This document shows positions 30,251 to 40,804 of a DNA stretch of 64,000 nt, piece by piece. A program made the position numbers and the translations under genes. The notes below the pieces were generated by a model that worked only from the letters and a program-made list of their open reading frames with translations, ran no database searches and was not told the DNA's origin. The stretch is from NCBI GenBank assembly GCA_030248195.1, contig JASAND010006202.1, positions 1 to 64,000 of the forward strand, in the 5' to 3' direction. Each line of letters begins with the position of its first letter. Position 1 is the stretch's first letter. This DNA comes from Trissonchulus latispiculum (Eukaryota > Nematoda > Enoplea > Enoplida > Ironidae).

Positions 30251-30574
30251 AGAATAAACAAATAAACAAACAAATCACCAGCCTGCCGCATATTCTGCGT
30301 CAGTTCCAGTAGTGGTAAGCGTCTAGTATACTGCGGCAACACTCCAATTTTCCGCTACATGCTCTACAAACCTTAAATACTAGAAGCTTACCACTAAACT
30401 ACTTGTTATAATGAATTTGTCACGGTATTGAGTATTGACTTTTAATTGCTATTTGTGTCACGATGCTGTACAAATTGAGTATACCTATTTTATATTTACA
30501 ACTACTAAAACAGAGTTTCCAAAAAACGGCTTTATTCAAACACATTTAAACTGTCGTCAACATATCCAAGTGGC

Positions 30575-31122
30575 ATAGTCTTCAAACTATAGAGAATGAC
30601 TCGTTTGTCGAATGTTAGTTTAAATATCTTCTTGCTGTAAAGATTGTATAATGAAGCGTCTTCTTTCTTCCGTCGGATTGTTTAATGATCAACTTAACAG
30701 GTTCACTCTTCTGCAGTCATCCTATCATTGTATAAGCAGTTATGATGGATTTGTGCATGACATGCAATCGTATTCCTTTAATTTTATAGTCCTCCTTGAT
30801 ACCATCCACAGTCAACACCTATATCCATAACTTTTGGGACCTGTCGACCAAAATTCACAAGCTTGACTATCAGGACCATACTTGTCAGTAAGTTCGTCTT
30901 TTAAATCACCCAGAAAGTATCCTTCAGGCGGATCAGAATCCTTCCCGTTGGAAACATAATATAACACTGCCAGTGTCAAAATAAAGAAATCGTGCATTTA
31001 ACAACTTCAAATAGCTGTAAAGCTTTAGTCTAGCATAAGCTGTTGTAAGTGCGGCAATGACGATATTGTTGAAGGGTGATGGCACCGTCTGATCTTGTTT
31101 CATCTTATAAGCCAACATATCG
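30575..31122 (-). pseudogene. Family B DNA polymerase, C-terminal fragment, broken
   Basis: On the - strand, NIVIAALTTAYARLKLYSYL and the following FLYFDTGSVI match the palm region with the YxDTDSV motif (motif C, here FDTGSV, so the second aspartate is lost). A frameshift follows, then GYFLGDLKDELTDKYGPDSQ and CEFWSTGPKSYGYRC, which match the 'LGD.L.DEL......EF.S.GPK.Y.Y' block of protein-primed polymerases (DNA_pol_B_2) found in Polinton/Maverick-like elements, linear plasmids and related viruses. A degraded thumb region follows to about 30575. The exonuclease and most of the polymerase domain are missing. Its 5' boundary coincides with the 3' end of the LINE at 31130. Confidence 0.75.
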
Positions 31123-31126
31123 TATC

Positions 31127-33135
31127 ATATCATATCATTTATTACCACAAGCATACATACAGTAAAAGGTCATTATGCAAACTTTAAACTGAGTTCTAGC
31201 GTAGTGGCTGTCTTTAAATTTCGTTTTTATTCAGATTGAAAAGTGAGGTTAAACAGCAGTGAAATAGAGGATGGATTGATCGAGTTTCTGATGGATCGTC
31301 AAATCTGTTCTTATCAGCTTGGTCTACGACAGTACAAAAGAGACAACAATTATAAAGTTACTAAGTAATTTAAAATAGGATTAGGCAAGGCTAGCTTATG
31401 CAGAGGGGAGAACCCCAATGTTGAGGCATTGTGACCCCCTCTAGAACATTCAGAACTTATAATCTAAGTGGGTCTTTTTATATAGTTAGATCTACAATAC
31501 GGAATCAAATCAAAAAGGCTTATACTTTTGCTGAATAAATCGAGACTTTCAGAGGAAACAATATCCTCAGGGAGAGAATTCCAAGTTTTTATTTTTCGGA
31601 GAAAAAAGAGGAACGGGGATTCGATTTTGCAACAGGTTTTTGCAATTTATAACTTCTATTGGTTCTGAGGTTTGATGGGGCGAGTAGTTAAAAAATCGGG
31701 CAAATGCTGGTCAACATTTCCGTGGATTATTTGATAGATTAATTTTAAGTCAGCAATAATTCTTCTAACTTCTAAAGGTAATAGGTTCAAAGCAGTGAAT
31801 CTATCAAGATAGCGTAAGTGCAATAAGTTATAAACTTGTCATGTAAACAGTTTTTGAATTCTTTCTATTTTATCAATTAATCCAATCTGGTTGGGATTCC
31901 ATACTGGTGAGGTGTATTCTAAATGAGATCTCACAAAGCTTGTATACAATCTCAGTAGGACTTCATAGTTGCGGCTTTCAAATGATCTAAGAATTTGTCT
32001 GGGTTTCAACGTTATTTATTGTATATAGTTGTTAAATTTTAAATCGCTAGTTATCCGCACACCCAAATATTTAACCGAGGTGACATGAGGCATACCAATG
32101 TTATTAATATTTAGATTTTCAAAACCTGGATTGCCAATGTTAAATTAACACACTTACGTATCGAAAACTGAAGTTGACACTCAGCTGCCTAGGTATAAAT
32201 TCTGTCCAAATCATTATGAATTGCCTGCACATCGGTTAAGTCATCGACTCTGAAAAATAACTTAAGGTCATCAACAAAAATTTTCAATGATGAGTTTAGT
32301 ATTAATTTAGTAACATCATTAATGTATATCAAAAATAGGACAGGACCTAATACAGAGCATTGTGGGACTCCACTTAGGACTGTGGTCCATTCCGAAAATG
32401 AATTACCAACCTTAACTCTTTGCTTTCTTCTCGTCAGGAAATTTTCAAACCATGCTAGAAATTCTTCAGATATATAATGTAATTTTTGCAGGAGATTCCG
32501 GAAGGACATTGTGTCAAAAGCCTTGGTTATGTCAAGGTTCACTATAACTTTGCTCCTTTCTGTATCAAGGACTTTAGTCCAGTTATTGAGACATTCTAGG
32601 AGTTGGGTCAGTGTCGACCGCTTCGACAGGCTTCCATGCTGATGGTCAGATAAAATCCTATTGTTGACTAGGTGGTCCATAAGTTTTGGTTTTACAGTAT
32701 TTTCAAAGCTTCGAACGGTGGATGAGGTTAGGCTTATTGGCCTATATTGGTCAGAAGAATTTTTGCTATCTTTTATAGAAACCGGCGTTATATTAGCGTT
32801 CAGCCAATTATTCGGGAAGGCTTTAGTTATGTATGAGGGATACATTAAACAATATTGTTAGTAGCGGGATTATTTCGCGTCTTAGCTTTTTAAGTACTAA
32901 GGACGGGATCGCGTCAGGGCCTACAGATGTTTTTATTGTCCAAGAGAGCTACGGCTTTTTCAACTTCGATAATTGTAATGGTGGGAGTGTTCAATTGTTC
33001 AATTTGTGTGTAATAGTTAGGAACTGGGTTCGCGTTGTCTAGATTAAAAACTGTGGAGATTTGGTTCAAAAGGTTGGCTTTACCGCTATTAGAGTCTGTC
33101 CTTTTACGTGTGCAAACAACGACGCCGTCATTTCC
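31127..33135 (-). mobile_element. 5'-truncated CR1/L2/Jockey-like LINE with reverse transcriptase
   Basis: On the - strand the RT begins about 33090 (PVPNYYTQIEQLN, then VEKAVALLDNKNICRP). The core lies at 32845-32189: FPNNWLNANITPVSIKD and YRPISLTSSTVRSFE (finger), VNLDITKAFDTM (motif A), SGVPQCSVLGPVLFLIYIND (motif B), IFVDDLKLFF (motif C, F-VDD for YxDD). After a few stops the thumb/tail follows at about 31990-31600 (SFVRSHLEYTSPVWNPNQIG, RIQKLF, LPLEVRRIIADLKLIYQII). The 3' end is a short ATGAT/ATATC microsatellite (31120-31140), a LINE hallmark. The endonuclease half is absent. It separates the helicase-like and polymerase fossils. Confidence 0.8.
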
Positions 33136-33870
33136 TTGAGTTAACTCCCACAAAAACCACCTTATTTGATAATCCACACATAGGATGAGCCAGAAGTCGG
33201 TCCGCAGCTTCATGTGCTCCGATTTCACAATCCCTGAAGATCTTGTAGCCCATGCTTTTCAATTAACCGTAGGCCGACTTTTCCTTATATCCACAACCTC
33301 CAATGAACTTTTCGTTGCTTACCTTTCCTGCTTGGAAACGTACGACGTTATGTAAATATTTAGCATCCTTGAAGATTCAGAGAGAAGCTGCCAGTCCGTA
33401 TTGCAACCCTAGAAAAGTTCACAAGGAGGATTATAATCGTTGATGTTTCCTTCCTCTTGACGCAGTAGATATTCATCTGCTTCCCTGCAGCCCTCGGCTT
33501 CTCTGTGGATTCCGTATTTAGCACCGTATTTAGGAGCCGCACCTCAGTGGGCATCCTGGGACACCCATACCGACAAAGTAGGGCCTCTACAAAAGCTTTC
33601 TTGAATTTATCGAACCTCTTTCTGAGACAAGTGGCAGTATTCTTGTGGTGCTGTTTGGTCGTTACCAGATGATGAAGAATTGGATCTTTCTCAGCATTTG
33701 GAATGGCACACGTGGTGTACTTGCCGATGAACTCCAACACCTTCTCATCCGGATCAACGCCATAAACATGAGCGTCCTTAATCCAACTTCATGTGAATAT
33801 ACGGAGCGAATATATACTCTTTCTGTAAAGTTTTGGTCCCAGAAACTGGATAGTACGACCAAACTACTTT
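33136..33870 (-). pseudogene. Helitron-like N-terminal region of a Pif1-type helicase protein, broken
   Basis: On the - strand, VLEFIGKYTTCAIPNAEKDP, ILHHLVTTKQHHKNTATC and LLCRYGCPRMPTEV match the cysteine/histidine block 'Y.....P....P.L..LV...Q.H.H..TC.K......CRF.FPR.P' seen in Helitron-type and invertebrate Pif1-like proteins. After degraded sequence, KIFRDCEIGAHEAADRLLAH matches the later 'R.VGA.EA...LL.H.L' block of the same proteins at about 33260-33180. Stops and frameshifts abound. In intact relatives this region precedes the helicase in one protein; here a LINE and polymerase fragment stand between it and the helicase C-terminus. Confidence 0.65.
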
Positions 33871-35808
33871 ACGGGGGTGCAGTGCGCAAAATGCTGGATA
33901 CGCAAACTGGAGATGGTGTAGAGTTTAGAAATTCAATAAAGTATTTGATTTTCAATAAAGATTTGCAAGTTCGTGTTCGAGTGTTTACACGTCTGATTCT
34001 CCTTACCGCTTAACCGCTAACCAACTGAAAATAAGACAACACAGCCCTAATTAATTATCACAAGTTTACTTTTAAACAAAATACAAAGGTCAGCCAAACT
34101 TCCAATTACAAAGGCAATATTCTCATGAAATTAAATACTTTTACACAAAAATAAAGACAGAGAAATGGGCAAGCACCGATAAATTTTATTACAGAGTTGG
34201 GCAAATGCAAAGGGATAGAGAACAAACCTTGAAGTAGCGCGGAGGGGTGAAGACCCCAAAATTAACTCCCAAGACAAGATTGGCGCCCAACCGAATGCCG
34301 AAATAATAGTAAAAGATATGGCGCTCAAAACCGCCAGTTGATGAAAAGTTAGAATCCAGACTGAGAGAAAAAGATTTAGAATTTAGAATTTAGATTTAAT
34401 TTAGTTTGTATGAAGTTAACACTCACTTTTGCATAATTGTGAATGAAAGTAAATATTCCCCAGATTACCCCCTCTTTTGAAACGCGCGCCCTCGCCGCGG
34501 CCTCCGGGCACACAAGTTAGTAATAAAATTGTGTTAGCCTACGTATCGTAGCTACTAGTATAGATAAAACGCGTTTTTAGAAAAAATGGGAAAAACGATA
34601 AAATGTTTCCTCGGTTCCTTTGGATACCGGGAATTACTCGACCCAATGTTTCATATATTGTTAGGGCTTTCGAGACACGGGTAAAACTACGCCAGAACAT
34701 ATCGGGGGTACATTCAACACAAATATACGGACTTTGCCGTTACATAGACACAAACAGAAATGGGAGAAAGCCCTTCAGCTGCGACAAAAGCGCACATTAC
34801 AAAACAGCGGAGAATCCAAAGATATGAAATTACAATAATATGTACTGTAAAAGTGATATAATGATCAAAAGTGAGTGTCAACTAAAGCGCTCGGAAATAT
34901 GAAATAAAATTTTCAATAGGAAAGGAATAATATATATTTAATATAACCATAGGCAAAACTCGTGAGTACAAGGGAATGGCAAATAGTAAGGGGGAGGCAG
35001 AGGGCTCAGGGAGAAACCGAATTTTAAATGCTCCAAGGGAGCGAAATAGATCTAAGGGAGAGTTTTTGCAACCCAAAAAGGGTGTCTGCCTGGGCACCTG
35101 CCAACCCCAACACGTATACAACTATTGAATCTTTTTATTATAAATGCCAGAAAATCGTAAGGCAGAAAAATACAGCTCTGTGGAAAATAGCTGCATCAGA
35201 TTGGACATGGAAAATTAAGGCAACAAATATGGCAGTACAAAAATGGAAAATTTTGAAGATAAGAGTAAACCCGCGACAGTTTTAGCAAAGAAAAGTGAAA
35301 AAGACACCATGTTAACAAAAACAAAAAGGACCCGTAAAGATTAAGAAACAGGATAACATACGACAAATATAGAACAGACAAGCTGAGCTAGAGGGAACCA
35401 CCCCAACCGAAAATAGAATCTCGTGAAAGTCGAAACAGGAAAGCGAAATTTATAGAAAATTTAACCCCGGAGAGGAAACCACAAACAATGCCCAAATAGA
35501 CTCCACATAACCAAGGTTAAAGCTAAATCTGTAGAAAACATATAAAAAGTAGACAACAAAATAATAGTTAGCAAAAGGGGAAAGGGGGAGAAAGAAGGAC
35601 ACACAACCGACGGAAACCGTTATCTCCCCTCCGGGGGAAACAAAGGTACCGCAGGAAACGCCAAATCATTGAAAACGGAAAATAATGCTCAAGAGTCAAA
35701 AATGCCGGCCCGGGGTTGACCGCCCAGCCTTACCTCCCCGTGGGGGAAGCGCAGGCGGCGAGCAACCACGGACCCGCCGAGGTGCGTCACGGTGTTATAG
35801 ATACCCCA
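33871..35808. other. Stretch without recognisable gene
   Basis: No motif-bearing frame. It contains a G/C-richer patch at 35700-35800 with CCCCGTGGGGG. A-rich sequence at 34990-35640 has frames of up to 85 codons that I consider random. Confidence 0.3.
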
Positions 35809-36654
35809 GGGGCCTATTTCATAAAACTACATAGTTACATTACATTTCCTACATTAAAATGTAGCTACATTACATGTGCTACATTTTTGGGTTTCATAAA
35901 ACAAATGTAACTTTTTGTAACTACATTACATTTGGGAAATCCCTTTTGACGCCATTTTATCACGTTTTACATTTGTGTTGCTACAATGTAACTACATTGT
36001 AGCTACAATGTAATTACATTGTAAGTACATTGTAGTTACATTGTAGTTACATTGAAATACATTTATTGTTCACTATCACTACGTAACGTATTATTTCCAA
36101 CAGTTTCATATTTTTAATTAAAAATTATATAGCTATTAGTACGCACAACAAAGAATGCATAGCTACATTACGTAAATAAATAATTAAATCAAAATTTTTG
36201 AAAATTTCACTAATTTTTAGAAACATCGAGACAGTATAGATTTTCTAATAAGCTGTCATATTGTGTATTGTAAAACTTTCTAATGTCTTCTTTACAATCG
36301 TAAAGTTCATTCATGGTTTAAAAAGTCCTTTTATTAAAGATTTAAACGAGAAAAACACCACTTTATCGTGGTCTTGACCACAGTCAAAAATGTAGTTACA
36401 TTTTGCCGGGAAATGTAATGTAAAATACATAAAATACTTTTATGAAACTAAGATAATGTAACTACAATGTAGTTACATTTTCTGCCTATTCAAAACACTA
36501 TGAGAACTACTACATTGTAATGTAACTTACATTGTAATGTATAAAATACAATGTAACTACATTGCATTGTAAAATGTATATGAAACCGAATTTCAACTAC
36601 ATTGTTACATTGTAGTTACAATGTAACAAATGTAATGTATATGAAATAGGCCCC
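35809..36654. mobile_element. Foldback element with GGGGCCTATTTCATA ends and ACATTGTA arms
   Basis: Both ends read GGGGCCTATTTCATA inwards. The arms are dense in TACATTGTAGTTACATTGTA and ATGTAACTACATTG words, so each arm is self-complementary as well as complementary to the other. The middle (about 36060-36380) is AT-rich with no coding frame. About 846 bases. Flanking duplication not clear. Confidence 0.7.
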
Positions 36655-37034
36655 AGTACTATTGCCTATACGGATAAAAATTTATATGATAAAATGAGAC
36701 ATAGAAAATACCCACCCGTGTACAATGTCAAAAACCAAGATCTCAAAGTTTTGAAAATAAGTATAGATATAGAAGATAATCAAATTTAGTCAATGTTTAT
36801 ATGAAAATAAAGCAGAATTTATCATAAAGAATAAAATGCGCAAATTTATCATGAACAGGAATAAACGAAATTATTGAATCAAGAAATGCACTAAGAAGAC
36901 AATAAGCGGTGCTACGAAGACAGTTAGAGTGAGAAATTTAAGCAGGTGAGAACTAATTTAAAAGTCACAAAACCACCACCCTTTACCAATACGGGCCAAC
37001 ACGAACATAGACATACCCACCCCGTCACATAGAG
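36655..37034. other. Stretch without recognisable gene
   Basis: A-rich sequence downstream (on the - strand) of the NADAR frame; could be its 3'UTR. No clear AATAAA on the - strand close to the stop was identified. Confidence 0.25.
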
Positions 37035-37712
37035 TTACTGACGAGCCAACAGCATTTTAGCCTCCCGCAGGCGACGGTCACACTCCCGAACATTTAGTTC
37101 TTGGGGAAGGGTAGGGAAGAGTTCACGGCGAACAATCAAGCAAATTTTTCCCATCCAATTTTTGCCTGGTGGATTGCGAAGTTGCTGGTTTCGTTCCTTC
37201 GGAGACATGTTGCGAAGGACTGCGGCGTCAATACCGCAACCCCAAAAGGTGTCTGTAGAGACATCCTCGGCCAAATAGGCAACACCGGTGTCACGAAGCC
37301 AGCGTCGAAACTCGGGCACAGATGCGGCTTTTGCGCGAATCACGTCTAGTATAACTTGAACGCGAATTAGATGGCCTTTGTCTGACTTCGCATGCCACAA
37401 AGGTCTTAAAGGCGAGTTTGCTGGGACCCATTGGCCTACGAACTCTTCAGCCATATATTTTGCCTGGAAAGGGCAACCTAGACTAGCCGTGAACCGAGCC
37501 GCATCAAGTAGCGCGAACCAGTCATCAAATTTGCGAAAATTATAAAGTTGTTCCGATGTAGCAAATTCGTGTTACCCCCATTTGATGTAGGATAGGGCGG
37601 ACGATTTAGATTTTGGATCGGGCCGTACCGGCCACATATTAGAAGTAATACATCCAGGCCCTTTGAAATAAAAAACTTGCTCAACAAAAGGAGCGTTTTC
37701 AACAGTATTCAT
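37035..37712 (-). pseudogene. NADAR domain protein segment with one internal stop (copy B)
   Basis: An ATG at 37710-37712 opens a 225-codon frame interrupted only by TAA at 37572-37574. NADAR blocks appear in order: QVFYFKGPG then SNMWPV (start), FATSEQLYNFRKFDDWFALL (SEQxY block), HLIRVQVILDVIRAKAAS (helix), VAYLAEDVSTDTFWGCGID (catalytic E-D-WG block), and NPPGKNWMGKICLIVRRELF (GKN.LG...VR block). The key residues of the family are present apart from the stop, so this copy is well preserved. It lies in the same frame as the segment that ends at 37722 (TGA), from which it is separated by three codons, so the two probably formed one protein. It differs from the NADAR of copy A in sequence class. 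Confidence 0.8.
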
Positions 37713-37721
37713 AGGGTGGGC

Positions 37722-38506
37722 TCACACTGAGTCTACCAAATTTTGTACAAAATTTTCCAAGTTGTCAGAGGAACGGTCAATGTGATCCATAAATTTGCTA
37801 GGTGGACTTTCGGCCATGAAGTAAGCCGGGTAGATGTACAGATAGGGAAAAATATGTGCCGAAGCCGCCGCTGTAGCTGCCCACAGATTAGGTCCGCGGC
37901 CCACTAGACGGAAAAAGTCAAATTCAAGGACGTCGTCCCGAAAAATAGGTGGAAAGTCAACAGTTGCGGTGCACAATTGCAAATCAAAAGAATAAAACGG
38001 AGCACTATCCGCCGTAGTATACTGTTTTTCTTCCGCAGAAATTACAACATTAATTTGAGGAAAAACATCTTTGAGCTGCGTTCTGAAGCTGTCAAAAACG
38101 GCACGAGAAACAGCGAAAGGTACATCTGCACGAGTAATAGCTGATCCCAGAAATTGTGAATCGCAATGAAATAAGGATTTAAAGTTGAACCGTTAATTTT
38201 AGAGCGGAGATCTGGAAGATAGGCAATCTGCCAATACGGTTCAGCATAATTTAAAAAACGAACGACGTGATTATCATGATTTATCAGATAGTGGACCGCG
38301 GGCCAGAAAGGAGGGTCAACCTCTTGAGGACCTGTAAATTTGCGGACACAGAATGGCATGTGTTCCTTAGCGCTCGTGTATTCTGGAGGGCACTGTCGCA
38401 TCTGATGCAGTTCAGCAGGAATCTGAGTAGATTCCCGAGCGCGATTGATGTAAGTAACTTTGAAAGGTCCTGCCGGTGGTTCAGCGATGTACTCAGGTGA
38501 ATAATC
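37722..38506 (-). pseudogene. Unknown region UNK2 preceding NADAR (copy B)
   Basis: The - strand frame starts just after the stop of the proline-rich ORF (YIAEPPAGPFKVTYINRA), continues PPFWPAVHYLINHDNHVVRF and YWQIAYLPDLRSKI, then shifts frame near 38165 to ITRADVPFAVSRAVFDSF and runs to LENFVQNLVDSV and a TGA at 37722-37724. The composition is that of a globular protein, rich in Tyr, Phe and Pro. There is no known domain. In frame with the NADAR segment that follows. Confidence 0.5.
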
Positions 38507-39187
38507 TTAGGTGAGTAATCGTATAATAATAGTAGGCGTAGAGTCTGCCTGTGGAGCACCCGGCGTAAGGCCAGCGGTGTTCAGGGCCAATTTGTCAGGG
38601 TGGAGAAAGTGAGATCTTGGCCAAACAATGTGTCGATCTTGCGGTGGAGTTGGCGCATCCCTCAAAGAAAATGGAGTAACCTGAATCGGCAGACGAAGTG
38701 AGGGTAGCTGCTGTCCAGGTTGAGCAAGGAGCAGTGACTCTTCTCGAATTAGAGGCTGAGCCGGCGGCTCAATTGGATCAGGTCGACTAGAGGGTCCGGG
38801 CTGAGCCCGTACCCCCAAACTTTGTTCAGCAGGTACTGATGAGGCCTGACTAGAAGATAGTTCTGAATTTAGGTCGGTCCCTGGTTGCAGACTCCGAGTA
38901 GGCACCCCTGAGGTTTCCGGATAAAGGACTTTAAATAAATTTGAAACGTCTAAAGCTTTCGTTTGAATGATGGCATGAACAAAAGCTACAGGTTTCCAAG
39001 GGGGAGGAATCCCCAATTTATTCGTAATAATTTGTAAATCAACCTCCAAATTCTGGAGGGCAGCTAGCTGAGCCGGCGAAGCGACGTCAGGCAAACGCTG
39101 AAAGAAAGAATCTTGAACCAGATGACGAAGGGTTTCCTGAACCCCAAAGGTTTGCATAGAAAAATCAAAAGCAGGTGCAGCACCCAT
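38507..39187 (-). CDS. Proline-rich ORF of copy B (226 codons)
   Basis: Uninterrupted frame starting MGAAPAFDFSMQTFGVQETL. The first 85 residues look helical (PAQLAALQNLEVDLQIITN, AFVHAIIQTKALDVSNLFKV), and the rest is a Pro/Ser/Gln-rich linker (GPSSRPDPIEPPAQPLIREE). It is the longest intact frame of copy B and is followed in the next frame by UNK2 and NADAR, preceded by broken proline-rich sequence to 40035. No known domain. Being intact, it may be translated, or may simply have escaped disruption. Confidence 0.45.
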   Translation of the reverse strand: MGAAPAFDFSMQTFGVQETLRHLVQDSFFQRLPDVASPAQLAALQNLEVDLQIITNKLGIPPPWKPVAFVHAIIQTKALDVSNLFKVLYPETSGVPTRSLQPGTDLNSELSSSQASSVPAEQSLGVRAQPGPSSRPDPIEPPAQPLIREESLLLAQPGQQLPSLRLPIQVTPFSLRDAPTPPQDRHIVWPRSHFLHPDKLALNTAGLTPGAPQADSTPTIIIRLLT

Positions 39188-40036
39188 AGGGCCGCTAGAC
39201 TGGGTAGAAGCTCCTAGAAGGGGGTACCCCTTCCACTCGAGAGGGCGTAGTCAGAATCTGCGACACTGGAGGGGGGAGAAGCGCCGGTCGAGATGATAGC
39301 CACCGCCTAGGAGGCCAAAGAAATTAAAAGATGGCGCAGATTGCTGCGGTCTGTGAAAAAGAGAATCCTGACTAGCCGCCCTGCTTGGTGCCGAAGCAGA
39401 ATAGACGGGCTGAGGCACAGAAACTTCGCCAGAAGACGTACAGACCACGGTTTTTCTCAGTTTAGTAGTTTTCTGCTGCCTTGGAGGAGATTCCGAATGC
39501 ACCCACGAGGGCACGGACGAGCTCTCAGTAGCCGAAGCCTAGGCCGCGCTAGCAGAACGAATCTGGCGAGGTCGCAGTTGATGAGAAAATTGAGACAGGG
39601 AGGGCATACGAATACGCTCCGGAGACGGCGCCGAGCCGTGTACAACGGCACCTGACAGGTCGTCCATCCGGATCACGAGGCCAGGGCGCGAGAGGGTCGC
39701 CCCGAATCCGAAGGCCCGGACCTCGACACAAGAGGAGACACTGCTTGGTCGGCCCCCTGTTCATCAATAATTAGACGACGAGGGGTTGACGAGACGGATC
39801 GGCGTGGAGACCGCGAACGGAATTGCTCATCCGATGACGCACCGCCAACCAAAAAAGACTCATCCGGAGCGTAGTCGACCGGTAAATGCTCCGGGTTCTC
39901 CTGAGCCTCGACTGCCTGTTCGTCCTGCTGCGCTTGGAGAGCCGCAGCAGCACGTTTTGCTGCCCCCGAAACCTTCTCCGGTTTTGAAGACTGTACCTGC
40001 GGGTTGATCCGAGCAGCTACGCTGGTAAAAATTTCC
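39188..40036 (-). pseudogene. Broken Ala/Ser/Arg-rich linker of copy B
   Basis: Starts where UNK1 ends (IFTSVAARINPQVQSSKPEK) and continues AAAALQAQQDEQAVEAQENP and GGASSDEQFRSRSPRR before frames break. The same DNA gives open frames on the + strand because of its high GC. The beginning matches copy A at about 20075-20110. It ends at a TTAA where the CAAAGTTTG element is inserted. Confidence 0.45.
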
Positions 40037-40040
40037 TTAA

Positions 40041-40804
40041 GGCCGTTTCACACGATCAAAGTTTGGTCAAAGTTTTCTTTGTCAAAAAACTTTGAATCAA
40101 AGTTTAAGCGTCAAAATCATGCTTCACACATTCAAACATTTGGCGCCAAACTTTGACAGACGGTTACTTCAAAATCACATTGTTTTGCTTGCACTGTTGT
40201 TAAGTAGTCTAAAACACGATTTGATTAGCTCTTCGAAATAGAAATGTATTTTCCTGACACAATTTTAAATCTAATTTCAAATTGATTATTCAGTTCAGTC
40301 TGTAATTTTCTAAGCTAACGAGCAACCATGCCTGGAAAAGTCGTACACGTAATTCTGTTCATTTTCACATACTTGCTGCCCGATTTGTAATTTTAACGAT
40401 ATGTTAAAATTAAAGTCGGGCCTCTTCCCGGTTGTTGACTTTCTTTCTAAAATTTTTCTTGATTGACCCCTGTTAACAAACTTTGTGAAGCGAATTTTGC
40501 AGGTCGTCGACATCTCGTTTGTGGAATTTTGGGTGATGGACAAGAAGCAGTGTACTTATACTGCAATAAAAACACAGAAAAGTAAACATTACACTGATAT
40601 TCTTCTGGGTTATTCCTGCATTCTGATTGGCTATTTGATCAAATTTCTTTGATGGGGTCGCTCTTCAAACGAGCGAACTTTGATGGTTTCATCGAAGTTT
40701 GATGCCCACTTTGACAGGGTTTCACACCATCAAATTTCCATCAAAGTCCTGGTTCGTCAAAGTTTGACAAAAAACTTTTACCAAACTGATCGTGTGAAAC
40801 GGGC
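40041..40804. mobile_element. CAAAGTTTG MITE inserted at TTAA in copy B
   Basis: Ends GGCCGTTTCACACGATCAAA (left) and GCCCGTTTCACACGATCAG (right, complement). TTAA precedes the left end (40037-40040) and TTTA follows the right end, a decayed TTAA duplication. Subterminal arms are rich in CAAAGTTTGA and its complement. The copy B frame resumes on the other side (KARFTRSV then DLTKPNELNPRIPDV). Noncoding. Confidence 0.75.

Noticed and set aside
33645..34013. 122-codon + strand frame
   Set aside because: It is the complement of the Helitron-like block, which has family motifs on the - strand.
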